Shown: in pieces, positions 14,824 through 21,171 of the stretch
How the letters are laid out: each line of letters begins with the position of its first letter
How positions within the stretch are numbered: the first letter of the stretch is position 1
DNA from: Rhodocyclaceae bacterium UBA2271
Lineage (GTDB): Bacteria > Pseudomonadota > Gammaproteobacteria > Burkholderiales > Rhodocyclaceae
Direction of reading: 5' to 3'
Length of the DNA stretch: 24,154 bases
Assembly (NCBI GenBank): GCA_002347405.1
Contig: DDXB01000006.1
Coordinates: 18,234-42,387, forward strand
Made by a program: the position numbers and the translations under genes
The notes under the pieces: model-generated
Databases searched by the model: none
What the model saw: the letters and a program-made list of their open reading frames with translations, nothing else
What the model was told of the DNA's origin: nothing

Positions 14824-16236
14824 ATGAAACCCATTCCGGAAGGCATGTCGCCCCGCATTGAAGAGGTGCGACGGCTCAAGCAGAAGGGGCTCAGCATGAC
14901 TCAGATCATTGATCGTCTGAGTGGCGAAGCGCCCGCCACGCCGAATGTGACGCCAAACACTCCGCGCAGCGCGACGCCACCCAAACCGGCTGCCTCCGTA
15001 CCACAGACCCACACCCCCCCACTGCATCTGACGCTGGACAACATTGAGTATCCGGCCTACATGATCAACCAGAACTTCGAGCTGGTGTGGATCAACGAGC
15101 ACGCCCAGCAACGTTTTTTTGGCGGACATCCGGATCTGCCGCAGACCAGCGATGCACGCAACCTGTTCCGCCTGCTGCCGGTGGGGCGTAACGAATGGGG
15201 GAGTCTGCTGCACTTTCACGTCGGACTCGCCAAGTCACGCCTGAGTCCGGATAGCTTCGGCAATCTGTGCCGCGGGCTTGACCCGGTCACCTATGCGCGA
15301 CTGCAGGCCGCCTACATCGAGACGGTGGCCGAACCGGCGCGCCCTGTCGTTCAGTCAACCGTGATCCTGCCCGGCAACGCAGCCACCAAGGAAGTCGAAC
15401 AATTTCATACCGCCTACGCGACGTTCTTCCGCGAAGGCATCTTCATCGCCCTGATCCCCGAAGCCGAGTACGCCAACGAAATGCTCGACCTGTTGGCGCG
15501 CCGCGACGAAATCATCCGCGGCCTGCTGCGCAAGCGTTTGCCGGTGCTGACGCAACTGGCCGTGCTGGTGTCCGACCTGCAGGGTTCGGTAAAGATCTGT
15601 TCGGAACTTCCCCCCGCGGAGTACTTCGAGCTGATCAATGAAATCTGGCGAGTCCTGGCGCCGATTTTCCGCAAACACCACGGCACCTGCGGCAAGCATG
15701 TCGGCGACGGCCTGGTGTATTACTTCTTTCCGCAGCCGGACAGCGATTATCTGGCCAACTCACTGGCCTGCGCGCAGGACATCCGCCAGGAAATCCAGCG
15801 CCTGTCCAAGGCCTGGCAGTTGCGCAAGCAGTGGTTCAACGAACTGTTTCTCAACACCGGCATTACCGAAGGCCAGGAGTGGCTGGGCACCTATCAGTCA
15901 CCGACCAGCGTCGAATTCGTCGTGCTTGGCGACACCATCAACCAGGCGGCGCGGATCTCCGATTTTGCCCGCCATGGCAGCATCTGGGTCACCAAGAGCC
16001 TGATCAGCCGGCTGCCGCCGGAGGAACGCAACCGCGTCGTCTATGGCGTCCGGCGCCGCGCCCCCGAAGGCCGGGAAGTTTTTGTTTCCTCCAGCTTTTC
16101 CCAGATGTCGTCGCTGCTCGAACAAGAGGGCGCGCGCATGGAAAAGCTGCACGACATCGCCACCCTGTCGGTGACCGAGATCGTGGAGATCAGGCCCCCA
16201 TCCCCCCCGACCCCCCTTCCCGGGGAAGGGTGGTGA
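14824..16236 (+). CDS. Soluble class III adenylate/guanylate cyclase with N-terminal sensor region
   Basis: Predicted cytoplasmic nucleotide cyclase, 470 residues. Residues 8-33 (RIEEVRRLKQKGLSMTQIIDRL) look like a helix-turn-helix; a Pro-rich linker (36-66) leads to a PAS-like domain (about 70-215), a signalling helix (about 216-240) and the cyclase domain (241-425). Metal-binding aspartates are D251 (VSDLQGS) and D295 (GDGLVYYF); K291 (GKHVGD) and the transition-state N373 and R377 (GDTINQAAR) are kept. The position that is usually Asp or Thr seven residues before the Asn is V366, so ATP or GTP preference cannot be predicted. The C-terminus PPSPPTPLPGEGW is encoded by the C-rich hairpin repeat, so the natural end has been replaced by repeat sequence. 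Divergent from the HerA-like gene across 221 bases in which I see no clear promoter. Confidence 0.88.
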   Translation: MKPIPEGMSPRIEEVRRLKQKGLSMTQIIDRLSGEAPATPNVTPNTPRSATPPKPAASVPQTHTPPLHLTLDNIEYPAYMINQNFELVWINEHAQQRFFGGHPDLPQTSDARNLFRLLPVGRNEWGSLLHFHVGLAKSRLSPDSFGNLCRGLDPVTYARLQAAYIETVAEPARPVVQSTVILPGNAATKEVEQFHTAYATFFREGIFIALIPEAEYANEMLDLLARRDEIIRGLLRKRLPVLTQLAVLVSDLQGSVKICSELPPAEYFELINEIWRVLAPIFRKHHGTCGKHVGDGLVYYFFPQPDSDYLANSLACAQDIRQEIQRLSKAWQLRKQWFNELFLNTGITEGQEWLGTYQSPTSVEFVVLGDTINQAARISDFARHGSIWVTKSLISRLPPEERNRVVYGVRRRAPEGREVFVSSSFSQMSSLLEQEGARMEKLHDIATLSVTEIVEIRPPSPPTPLPGEGW

Positions 16237-16345
16237 CTGTGGCTCGCTACGCTCGTTTGTCACGGGCGGCTCCGTAGGGGCTAAATTGCGGGTTGCGCCT
16301 CCGGCGCGTGCCGTTCCGGCTTGGGGCGGCCCGGCGCCGGAACTG
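16196..16345 (+). repeat. C-rich hairpin / CCTCC composite repeat, copy 2 (degenerate)
   Basis: It begins inside the end of the cyclase gene with a C-run and the hairpin CCCTTCCC/GGGGAAGGG (16214-16230). Then come GGTGACTG, a stretch rich in CGCTACGC and GGCTCC, GCGCCTCC, and finally TTGGGGCGGCCCGGCG. The same blocks in the same order occur before ybgC, and in part before ruvA. An extra 19 or so bases between GCGCCTCC and TTGGGG break the second hairpin in this copy. Confidence 0.65.
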
Positions 16346-16358
16346 CAGTGTAGAGGGG

Positions 16359-16386
16359 TTCCGACCACTGTCGGGTGACGTAAAAT
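16359..16386 (+). promoter_or_regulatory. Possible sigma-70 promoter of yebC
   Basis: TTCCGA (16359-16364) and TAAAAT (16381-16386) are spaced by 16 bases, about 30 bases before the yebC ATG. The -35 is weak and the assignment is by eye. Confidence 0.35.
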
Positions 16387-16415
16387 GGCCCACCTAAAAT
16401 TTCGGAGCAGTTTTC

Positions 16416-17141
16416 ATGGCAGGTCATTCCAAATGGGCCAATATCCAGCATCGCAAGGGCCGTCAGGACGAGAAGCGCGGGGCGGCGTTTTCGCGCATCG
16501 CCAAGGAAGTCACCGTTGCCGCCAAGATGGGCGGGGGCGACCCCGGTTTCAACCCGCGCCTGCGCATGGCGGTCGACAAGGCCAAAGCCGTCAACATGCC
16601 CAAGGACAAGATCGAGAACGCCATCAAGAAGGGCACCGGCGAACTTGAGGGCGTGAGTTACGAAGAAATCCGCTACGAAGGCTATGGCATCAATGGCGCC
16701 GCCGTGATGGTCGATTGCCTCACCGACAATCGCGTGCGCACCGTCGCCGAGGTGCGCCATGCCTTCAACAAATATGGCGGCAACATGGGCACCGACGGCA
16801 GCGTCGCCTTCATGTTCAAGCACTGTGGCCAGCTGATCTTCGCTCCGGGAACGGACGAAGCCAAACTGATGGACGCCGCCATCGACGCCGGCGCCGACGA
16901 CGTGGCCAGCAACGAGGATGGTTCGATCGAGGTGGTCACCGCGCCCAACGACTTTCTCGCCGTCAAGGAAGCGCTCGAGGGCGCCGGCTTCACGCCCGAG
17001 TATGCCGAAGTGACGATGAAGCCGCTCAACGAAACCGAGTTCGCCGGCGAGGATGCACTGAAGATGCAGAAACTGCTCGACGCCATCGATGGGCTCGACG
17101 ACGTCCAGGCGGTGTACACCACTGCAGTGATGGACGAGTAG
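16416..17141 (+). CDS. yebC: YebC/PmpR-family protein (TACO1-like)
   Basis: Cytoplasmic protein of 241 residues with the signature start MAGHSKWANIQHRKGRQDEKRGAAFSRIAKEV, then GFNPRLRMAVDKAKAVNMPKDKIENAIKKGTGE and YEGYGINGAAVMVDCLTDNRVRTVAEVRHAFNKYGGNMGTDGSVAFMF. Family members are described as transcription regulators and as factors that help ribosomes pass difficult sequences such as proline runs. The gene is often next to ruvC; here an EamA gene and an inverted repeat lie between. SD GGAG at 16404-16407, eight bases from the ATG. Nothing unusual in the coding sequence. Confidence 0.97.
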   Translation: MAGHSKWANIQHRKGRQDEKRGAAFSRIAKEVTVAAKMGGGDPGFNPRLRMAVDKAKAVNMPKDKIENAIKKGTGELEGVSYEEIRYEGYGINGAAVMVDCLTDNRVRTVAEVRHAFNKYGGNMGTDGSVAFMFKHCGQLIFAPGTDEAKLMDAAIDAGADDVASNEDGSIEVVTAPNDFLAVKEALEGAGFTPEYAEVTMKPLNETEFAGEDALKMQKLLDAIDGLDDVQAVYTTAVMDE

Positions 17142-17158
17142 TCCGTGTAGCCCTCAGC

Positions 17159-17182
17159 GCCGTTCCGCCAGACCCGACTTTC
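17159..17182 (-). repeat. 24-base dispersed repeat, intergenic copy (diverged)
   Basis: Matches the perfect copies at about 20 of 24 bases. It lies 18 bases after the yebC stop and about 25 bases before the arm of inverted-repeat element C. Confidence 0.65.
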
Positions 17183-17189
17183 TTGTAAG

Positions 17190-17336
17190 CCTTAAAACCC
17201 GACTTGAACCACGGCGACACGGCGAACACGGCGGAGAGTCGTTGAGATGACTCGCAAATTCGGAACACCCCCTGGTGAAACAACCAAGACCACTCAGTCT
17301 TGGCTGTTACGCCGTGTTCGCCGTGTCGCCGTGGTG
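17190..17336. repeat. Inverted-repeat element C (ACGGCG units), MITE-like
   Basis: The left arm core 17208-17233 and right arm core 17310-17335 are perfect reverse complements over 26 bases (ACCACGGCGACACGGCG...). The left flank CCTTAAAACC is shared with element A. About 75 unrelated bases, AT-richer than the genes, lie between. It sits between yebC and the EamA gene, which are on the same strand, so it could separate or attenuate their transcription. Confidence 0.8.
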
Positions 17337-17356
17337 ACCTGCCTTTTTTAGATCAG

Positions 17357-18205
17357 ATGCTGTCCCGAATCGCGCCCTTTCTCTTTGTCCTGCTGTGGAG
17401 CACCGGCTTCATCGGTGCCAAGCTCGGCCTGCCGCACGCGGCACCGCTAAGCTTTCTGTTGGTCCGCTATCTGCTGGTCATCGGCCTGATGGCCAGCATC
17501 GCGCTGCTCTGGCGCGCACCCTGGCCGCGTGATGGCAGGATCTGGTTTCACATTGGCGTCAGCGGCCTGCTGGTGCATGCGCTCTATCTGGGTGGCGTCT
17601 TCGTCGCCATCGGCAATGGCTTGCCGGCAGGCATCGCCAGCCTGGTGGTCGGCCTGCAACCACTGCTGACCGCCACGGTCGCCGGTTGGCTGCTGGGTGA
17701 AGTGATCCGGCCGCGCCAGTGGGTCGGCCTGCTGCTCGGCTTTGTCGGCGTCGCGCTGGTCGTTTCGGGCAAGCTGGGCAGCGGCTTCACGCTCGATGCG
17801 TTGTGGCCGGCGTTTGCCGCGCTACTGGGCATCACCGCCGGCACGCTCTACCAGAAACGCTTTTGCCCCAACTTCGACTGGCGCAGCGGCGCGGTCCTCC
17901 AGTTCATCCCGACCGCCATCGTCACCGGGGCAATCGTCGCCATGCAGGACGGCATCCGCATCGACTGGACCGGCGAATTCGTCTTCGCGCTCGGCTGGCT
18001 GGTACTGGTGCTCTCGGTCGGCGCCATCTCGCTGCTCAACTGGCTGATTCGCCACGGCAATGCCGTCAATGTCGCCAGCCTGTTCTATCTCACGCCGCCG
18101 ACCACGGCATTGCTGGCCTGGCTGATCTTCGGTGAAACCCTGAGCGGCCTTGCCCTGTTCGGCATGGCGCTCGCGGTGTGGGGCGTGTATCTTGCGCGAC
18201 GATGA
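17357..18205 (+). CDS. EamA/DMT-family permease (second)
   Basis: Inner-membrane transporter of 282 residues with about ten TM helices. It starts MLSRIAPFLFVLLWSTGFIGAKLGLPHAAPLSFLLVRYLLV and has ASLVVGLQPLLTATVAGWLLGEVIRPRQWVGLLLGFVGVALVV in the first repeat and VNVASLFYLTPPTTALLAWLIFGETLSGLALFGMALAVWGVYLARR in the second, both typical of EamA. The ATG at 17357 is chosen because longer in-frame starts run into element C. Its stop overlaps the start of the ruvC-derived leader ORF (ATGA), so it looks like the first gene of the ruv operon. Substrate unknown. Confidence 0.88.
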   Translation: MLSRIAPFLFVLLWSTGFIGAKLGLPHAAPLSFLLVRYLLVIGLMASIALLWRAPWPRDGRIWFHIGVSGLLVHALYLGGVFVAIGNGLPAGIASLVVGLQPLLTATVAGWLLGEVIRPRQWVGLLLGFVGVALVVSGKLGSGFTLDALWPAFAALLGITAGTLYQKRFCPNFDWRSGAVLQFIPTAIVTGAIVAMQDGIRIDWTGEFVFALGWLVLVLSVGAISLLNWLIRHGNAVNVASLFYLTPPTTALLAWLIFGETLSGLALFGMALAVWGVYLARR

Positions 18206-18348
18206 ACACCGTCCGCATCCTGGGCATCGATCCCGGCCTTCGCATCACCGGCTTTAGTTCCGGCCGCTCACCTGGCTCGCTTGACCGGCTTCACCGGTTA
18301 GCCTTCACTGAAACCAGTAATTCGTCTCTCTTCGATACCTCCACATGA
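18202..18348 (+). CDS. 48-codon leader ORF carrying a duplicated RuvC N-terminus
   Basis: The ORF reads MNTVRILGIDPGLRITGF and then 30 residues unlike RuvC (SSGRSPGSLDRLHRLAFTETSNSSLFDTST). Its first 18 residues repeat the beginning of RuvC; over RILGIDPGLRITGF the peptide is identical, while 9 of 14 codons differ, all synonymously. Its ATG overlaps the EamA stop and its TGA overlaps the ruvC ATG, so ribosomes could pass from EamA through this ORF into ruvC. It is either the ancestral ruvC start cut by an insertion or a coupling leader. It cannot be a nuclease by itself since only the first catalytic Asp is present. Translation is plausible but unproven. Confidence 0.55.
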   Translation: MNTVRILGIDPGLRITGFSSGRSPGSLDRLHRLAFTETSNSSLFDTST

Positions 18349-18400
18349 ACCAGGCGATCAGAATTCTCGGCATTGATCCCGGCCTGCGAATTACTGGTTT
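18311..18400 (+). promoter_or_regulatory. 14-base inverted repeat spanning the ruvC start
   Basis: AAACCAGTAATTCG (18311-18324) is the exact reverse complement of CGAATTACTGGTTT (18387-18400), inside ruvC codons 15-19. In RNA, three more pairs (G-U, U-G, C-G) extend the helix to 17. The loop of 62 bases contains the ruvC ATG and its upstream region, so the fold could modulate ruvC translation, depending on whether the leader ORF is being translated. Confidence 0.5.
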
Positions 18401-18878
18401 TGGCGTCATCGACAAGACCGGCCAGAAACTCGCCTATGTGACGAGTGGCTGCATCAAGAGCAACGACAAAGACAGCCTGCCGCTCCGTCTCAAGACACTG
18501 CTCGACGGCATTGGCGAGGTGATCGCCGCACACCAGCCCGCCGAAGCGGCGATTGAAAAAGTGTTCGTCAACGTCAATCCGCAATCCACCCTGCTGCTCG
18601 GGCAGGCGCGCGGTGCGGCGATTGCCGCGCTGGTGCTGGCCGGCCTGCCGGTCGCCGAATACACCGCCCTGCAGGTCAAGCAGGCGGTGGTCGGCCACGG
18701 CAAGGCCGCCAAGGAACAGGTTGGCCACATGGTCACGCGCCTGCTGCAACTGCCCGGCGAACCCTCCGCCGATGCCGCCGATGCGCTGGCCTGCGCGATT
18801 TGTCACGCACACGGCGGGCTGGGCTTGGGTAACATCGCAACGCGCGGCTTCCGCGTGAAGAATGGACGCCTCATTTAA
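18345..18878 (+). CDS. ruvC: Holliday junction resolvase RuvC
   Basis: RuvC is the dimeric Mg-dependent endonuclease that cuts Holliday junctions after RuvAB branch migration. The 177-residue protein has the four acidic catalytic residues: D11 (GIDPGLRITGFG), E71 (AAIEKVF), and D143 and D146 (SADAADAL). Length fits the family (about 173 in E. coli). The first 19 codons use AGA, ATT, CGA, ATT, ACT and GGT, unlike the rest of the gene and its neighbours, which favour GC-ending codons. The upstream leader ORF encodes the same peptide with GC-ending codons. The start overlaps the leader stop as ATGA; no strong SD is visible, so coupling may drive initiation. Confidence 0.97.
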   Translation: MNQAIRILGIDPGLRITGFGVIDKTGQKLAYVTSGCIKSNDKDSLPLRLKTLLDGIGEVIAAHQPAEAAIEKVFVNVNPQSTLLLGQARGAAIAALVLAGLPVAEYTALQVKQAVVGHGKAAKEQVGHMVTRLLQLPGEPSADAADALACAICHAHGGLGLGNIATRGFRVKNGRLI

Positions 18879-18879
18879 T

Positions 18880-18981
18880 GCCCCCACACGCTCGCAAATT
18901 CAACTCGCTGCCCCCCATGAAATCACCCGAAGCGGTGACAGGGGGGCGTGTGCCTCCTTGGGGCGGCCCTACGGAGGCACC
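18880..18981 (+). repeat. C-rich hairpin / CCTCC composite repeat, copy 3
   Basis: It fills the whole space between ruvC and ruvA. Nested inverted repeats are visible: CACACG with CGTGTG, CCCCCC (18911-18916) with GGGGGG (18941-18946), and TCACC (18923-18927) with GGTGA (18934-18938). The block GTGCCTCCTTGGGGCGGCCC follows and ends at the ruvA ATG. Order and content match the copy before ybgC. Confidence 0.7.
18950..18980 (+). promoter_or_regulatory. Repeat-borne hairpin that sequesters the ruvA SD
   Basis: GTGCCTCC (18950-18957) pairs with GGAGGCAC (18973-18980), an 8-bp stem with a 15-base loop. The SD GGAGG is within the 3' arm, four bases before the ruvA ATG. The ybgC copy has the same stem and loop length with a C-G pair where this one has T-A. 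Confidence 0.6.
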
Positions 18982-19584
18982 ATGATCGGTCGCATCGCCG
19001 GCAAGCTGCTGGAAAAAAATCCGCCACAGATCCTCATCGATGTCGGTGGCGTCGGTTACGAGGTCGACGTGCCGATGAGCACGTTTTACAACCTGCCGGC
19101 GACCGGCGAGCCGGTGGCGCTGGTCACCCACCTGGTGGTACGCGAGGATGCCCACCTGCTCTTCGGTTTCCTCACCCACGAGGAACGCACGCTGTTCCGC
19201 CAGCTGCTGAAAATCTCCGGCATCGGCGCGCGCATGGCGTTGGCGGTGCTGTCCGGCCTGTCGGTAGGCGAACTCGCCCAGGCCGTCGCGCTGCAGGAAA
19301 CCGGACGGCTGGTGAAGATTCCCGGCATCGGCAAGAAAACCGCCGAGCGACTGCTGCTCGAACTCAAGGGCAAGCTGCCGACGACAACTGGCGGCGGCGC
19401 AAAAGTCGGCGCTGGCGGGACGGCGGCAAACGCCAGCTACGACACCATGAGCGACATCCTCAACGCCCTGCTGGCGCTCGGTTACAGCGAACGCGAAGCG
19501 CTGGTCGCGACGAAATCCCTGCCGGCCGAGGTCGGCGTCTCCGACGGCATTCGCCAGGCGCTGAAGTCACTGGCAAAGGGCTGA
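18982..19584 (+). CDS. ruvA: Holliday junction branch migration protein RuvA
   Basis: RuvA tetramers bind Holliday junctions and load RuvB. The 200-residue protein begins MIGRIAGKLLEKNPPQILIDVGGVGYEVDVPMSTF (domain I, OB fold), has helix-hairpin-helix motifs in ISGIGARMAL (78-87) and IPGIGKKTAERLLLELKGKL (113-132), and ends with the RuvB-binding domain III (about 152-200). The linker between domains II and III contains KVGAGGTA (141-148), coded by a perfect copy of the 24-base repeat. An in-frame ORF begins at 18862, but its extra 40 residues (including ACASLGRPYGGT) are repeat sequence; the ATG at 18982 gives the family start. Confidence 0.96.
   Translation: MIGRIAGKLLEKNPPQILIDVGGVGYEVDVPMSTFYNLPATGEPVALVTHLVVREDAHLLFGFLTHEERTLFRQLLKISGIGARMALAVLSGLSVGELAQAVALQETGRLVKIPGIGKKTAERLLLELKGKLPTTTGGGAKVGAGGTAANASYDTMSDILNALLALGYSEREALVATKSLPAEVGVSDGIRQALKSLAKG
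19401..19424 (+). repeat. 24-base dispersed repeat inside ruvA (perfect)
   Basis: Perfect copy, in frame as KVGAGGTA in the flexible linker of RuvA between the junction-binding part and domain III, a place where added residues should be tolerated. Confidence 0.9.
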
Positions 19585-19588
19585 CCCG

Positions 19589-20119
19589 ATGTCCCAGGGC
19601 TTTCTCAGCCGCCTGCGGCTGTCGGCCGGCTTCCTGCGGCTGGGCATGAACCTGTGGCCGCCCTTCGTCGGCGCCGGCATCCACGTGCTGGAGATCGCAC
19701 CGGACTACCGGCGCGTCACGGTGCGGCTGCGGCTCGGCCTGCTCAACCGCAACTACTTCGGCACGCAGTACGGCGGCTCGCTGTTCTCGATGACCGATCC
19801 GTTCTATGCGCTGATGTTGCTGCACAACCTGCCGCGCGGCTACCGCGTCTGGGACAAGGCGGCAACGATCCGCTACCTCACGCCGGGACGCGGCAACGTC
19901 TTCGCGCATTTCGTCCTCGACGCGGCACGCATTGACGAGGTGCTGGCGGCCACCGCCAGCGGCGAAAAATACGAGCCGACCTGGCCGGTGGATATCGTCG
20001 CCGCGGACGGCACCGTGGTCGCCACGGTCGACAAGACGCTGCACATCCGGCTTGCCCGGCCGGCGGGAGAGGCGGGGGGCGCGAGTAGAATGCAGCAATC
20101 ATCCCGACCGCACCGATGA
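19589..20119 (+). CDS. DUF4442 hotdog-fold protein, thioesterase-like
   Basis: The 176-residue protein matches the DUF4442 pattern: LRLGMNLWPPFVGAGIHVLEIAPDYRRVTVRLRLGLLNRNYFGTQYGGSLFSMTDPFYALMLLHNL, then WDKAATIRYLTPGRGNVFAHF. The hotdog fold suggests an acyl-thioester substrate, but no catalytic residue can be named with confidence. The C-terminal tail after IRLARP is low-complexity. It starts 5 bases after ruvA and its stop overlaps the permease start, so it is part of the ruv transcript. No known functional link to recombination. Confidence 0.8.
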   Translation: MSQGFLSRLRLSAGFLRLGMNLWPPFVGAGIHVLEIAPDYRRVTVRLRLGLLNRNYFGTQYGGSLFSMTDPFYALMLLHNLPRGYRVWDKAATIRYLTPGRGNVFAHFVLDAARIDEVLAATASGEKYEPTWPVDIVAADGTVVATVDKTLHIRLARPAGEAGGASRMQQSSRPHR

Positions 20120-21171
20120 ACGAACAAGCCCGCGCCTATTTCCGCATCGCCCTCGTGGCACTGATCATCATCGGTGCCTTCTGGGTGTTGGCGCCCTTCT
20201 TGGCTGCCTTGCTCTTCGCCGCCATCCTCTGCCTCAGCACCTGGCCGCTGTTCGCCTGGCTCAAAGGCAAACTCAAGGGCCGCAGCACGCTCGCCGCGCT
20301 GATCGCCACGCTGCTCCTCGCGCTGACCGTGCTGGTGCCGATGGCCTACCTCGCCGCGACCATCGCCGACAGCGTCGCGCAACTGATCGGGATCTTGCGC
20401 CCGTGGTTCGAATCCCCCGACCATGCCCCGCCCGACTGGCTCGCCGGATTACCCCTGATCGGCGAGCATCTCGACACCTACTGGCGCAAGCTCGCCGGCA
20501 ATCGGGCCGAACTAACCAACCTCGGCAAGCAGCTGTTCGAGCCGACACGGAACCTCCTCACGGCGGCGGCCAGGCTGATCGGCCAGGGCCTGCTCGAGCT
20601 GACGTTCGTCGTATTCATTGCCTTCTTCTTCTACCGCGACGGTCACAAGCTTGGGAATCACCTGGCCTACCTCGCCGAAAAGATTGGCGGCGACCTCGGC
20701 ACGCGCATGCTGGGCCTCGCCAAAAGCACGATCATGGGTGTGATGATCGGCATCGTCGGCACGGCGGCGGCACAAAGCCTCGTCGCGTTGATCGGCTTCC
20801 TCATCGCCGGCGTGCCGGCCGCCCTGCTGCTCGCCGCCGCGACCTTCTTCCTGTCGATGGTGCCGATCGGCCCGCCATTGATCTGGGGCGGCGCGGCATG
20901 GTGGCTCTACAGCCAGGGCGAAACCGGCTGGGCGATTTTCATGGCGATCTACGGTGTCGCGCTCATCAGCAGTGTCGATAATCTCGTCAAACCCATCCTC
21001 ATCAGCTACTCGGCCAGCCTGCCGATCCTGCTGATCGCCCTTGGCGTCTTTGGCGGCGTGCTGGCCTTCGGCTTCGTCGGCATCTTTCTCGGTCCGGTCA
21101 TCCTGGCCCTCGCACTCACCCTCGTCGCCGGCTGGTCGTCACTGCCGCCCGACACTCCCGACTCCGCATGA
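20116..21171 (+). CDS. AI-2E/PerM-family transporter
   Basis: Inner-membrane protein of 351 residues from the AI-2E (TqsA/PerM/YdiK) family with about eight TM helices. The N-terminal pair is ALVALIIIGAFWVLAPFLAALLFAAILCLSTWPLFAWL; the central LTFVVFIAFFFYRDG and the C-terminal PILLIALGVFGGVLAFGFVGIFLGPVILALALTLVAGW are typical. Substrate is not predictable; family members are linked to autoinducer export or ion transport. The start overlaps the DUF4442 stop and its stop overlaps ruvB, both as ATGA. Confidence 0.88.
   Translation: MNEQARAYFRIALVALIIIGAFWVLAPFLAALLFAAILCLSTWPLFAWLKGKLKGRSTLAALIATLLLALTVLVPMAYLAATIADSVAQLIGILRPWFESPDHAPPDWLAGLPLIGEHLDTYWRKLAGNRAELTNLGKQLFEPTRNLLTAAARLIGQGLLELTFVVFIAFFFYRDGHKLGNHLAYLAEKIGGDLGTRMLGLAKSTIMGVMIGIVGTAAAQSLVALIGFLIAGVPAALLLAAATFFLSMVPIGPPLIWGGAAWWLYSQGETGWAIFMAIYGVALISSVDNLVKPILISYSASLPILLIALGVFGGVLAFGFVGIFLGPVILALALTLVAGWSSLPPDTPDSA

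Noticed and set aside
909..17336. CRISPR array from the repeated ACGGCG units
   Set aside because: The units are inverted arms with a single core each, not regularly spaced direct repeats, and there are no cas genes.
18256..18344. Intact mobile element between the two ruvC starts
   Set aside because: Only about 90 bases remain, with no integrase or terminal repeats, so at most a scar can be argued.
18862..18981. N-terminal extension of RuvA
   Set aside because: The extra residues (ACASLGRPYGGT) are translated repeat and also appear before YbgC; the ATG at 18982 gives the normal RuvA start.
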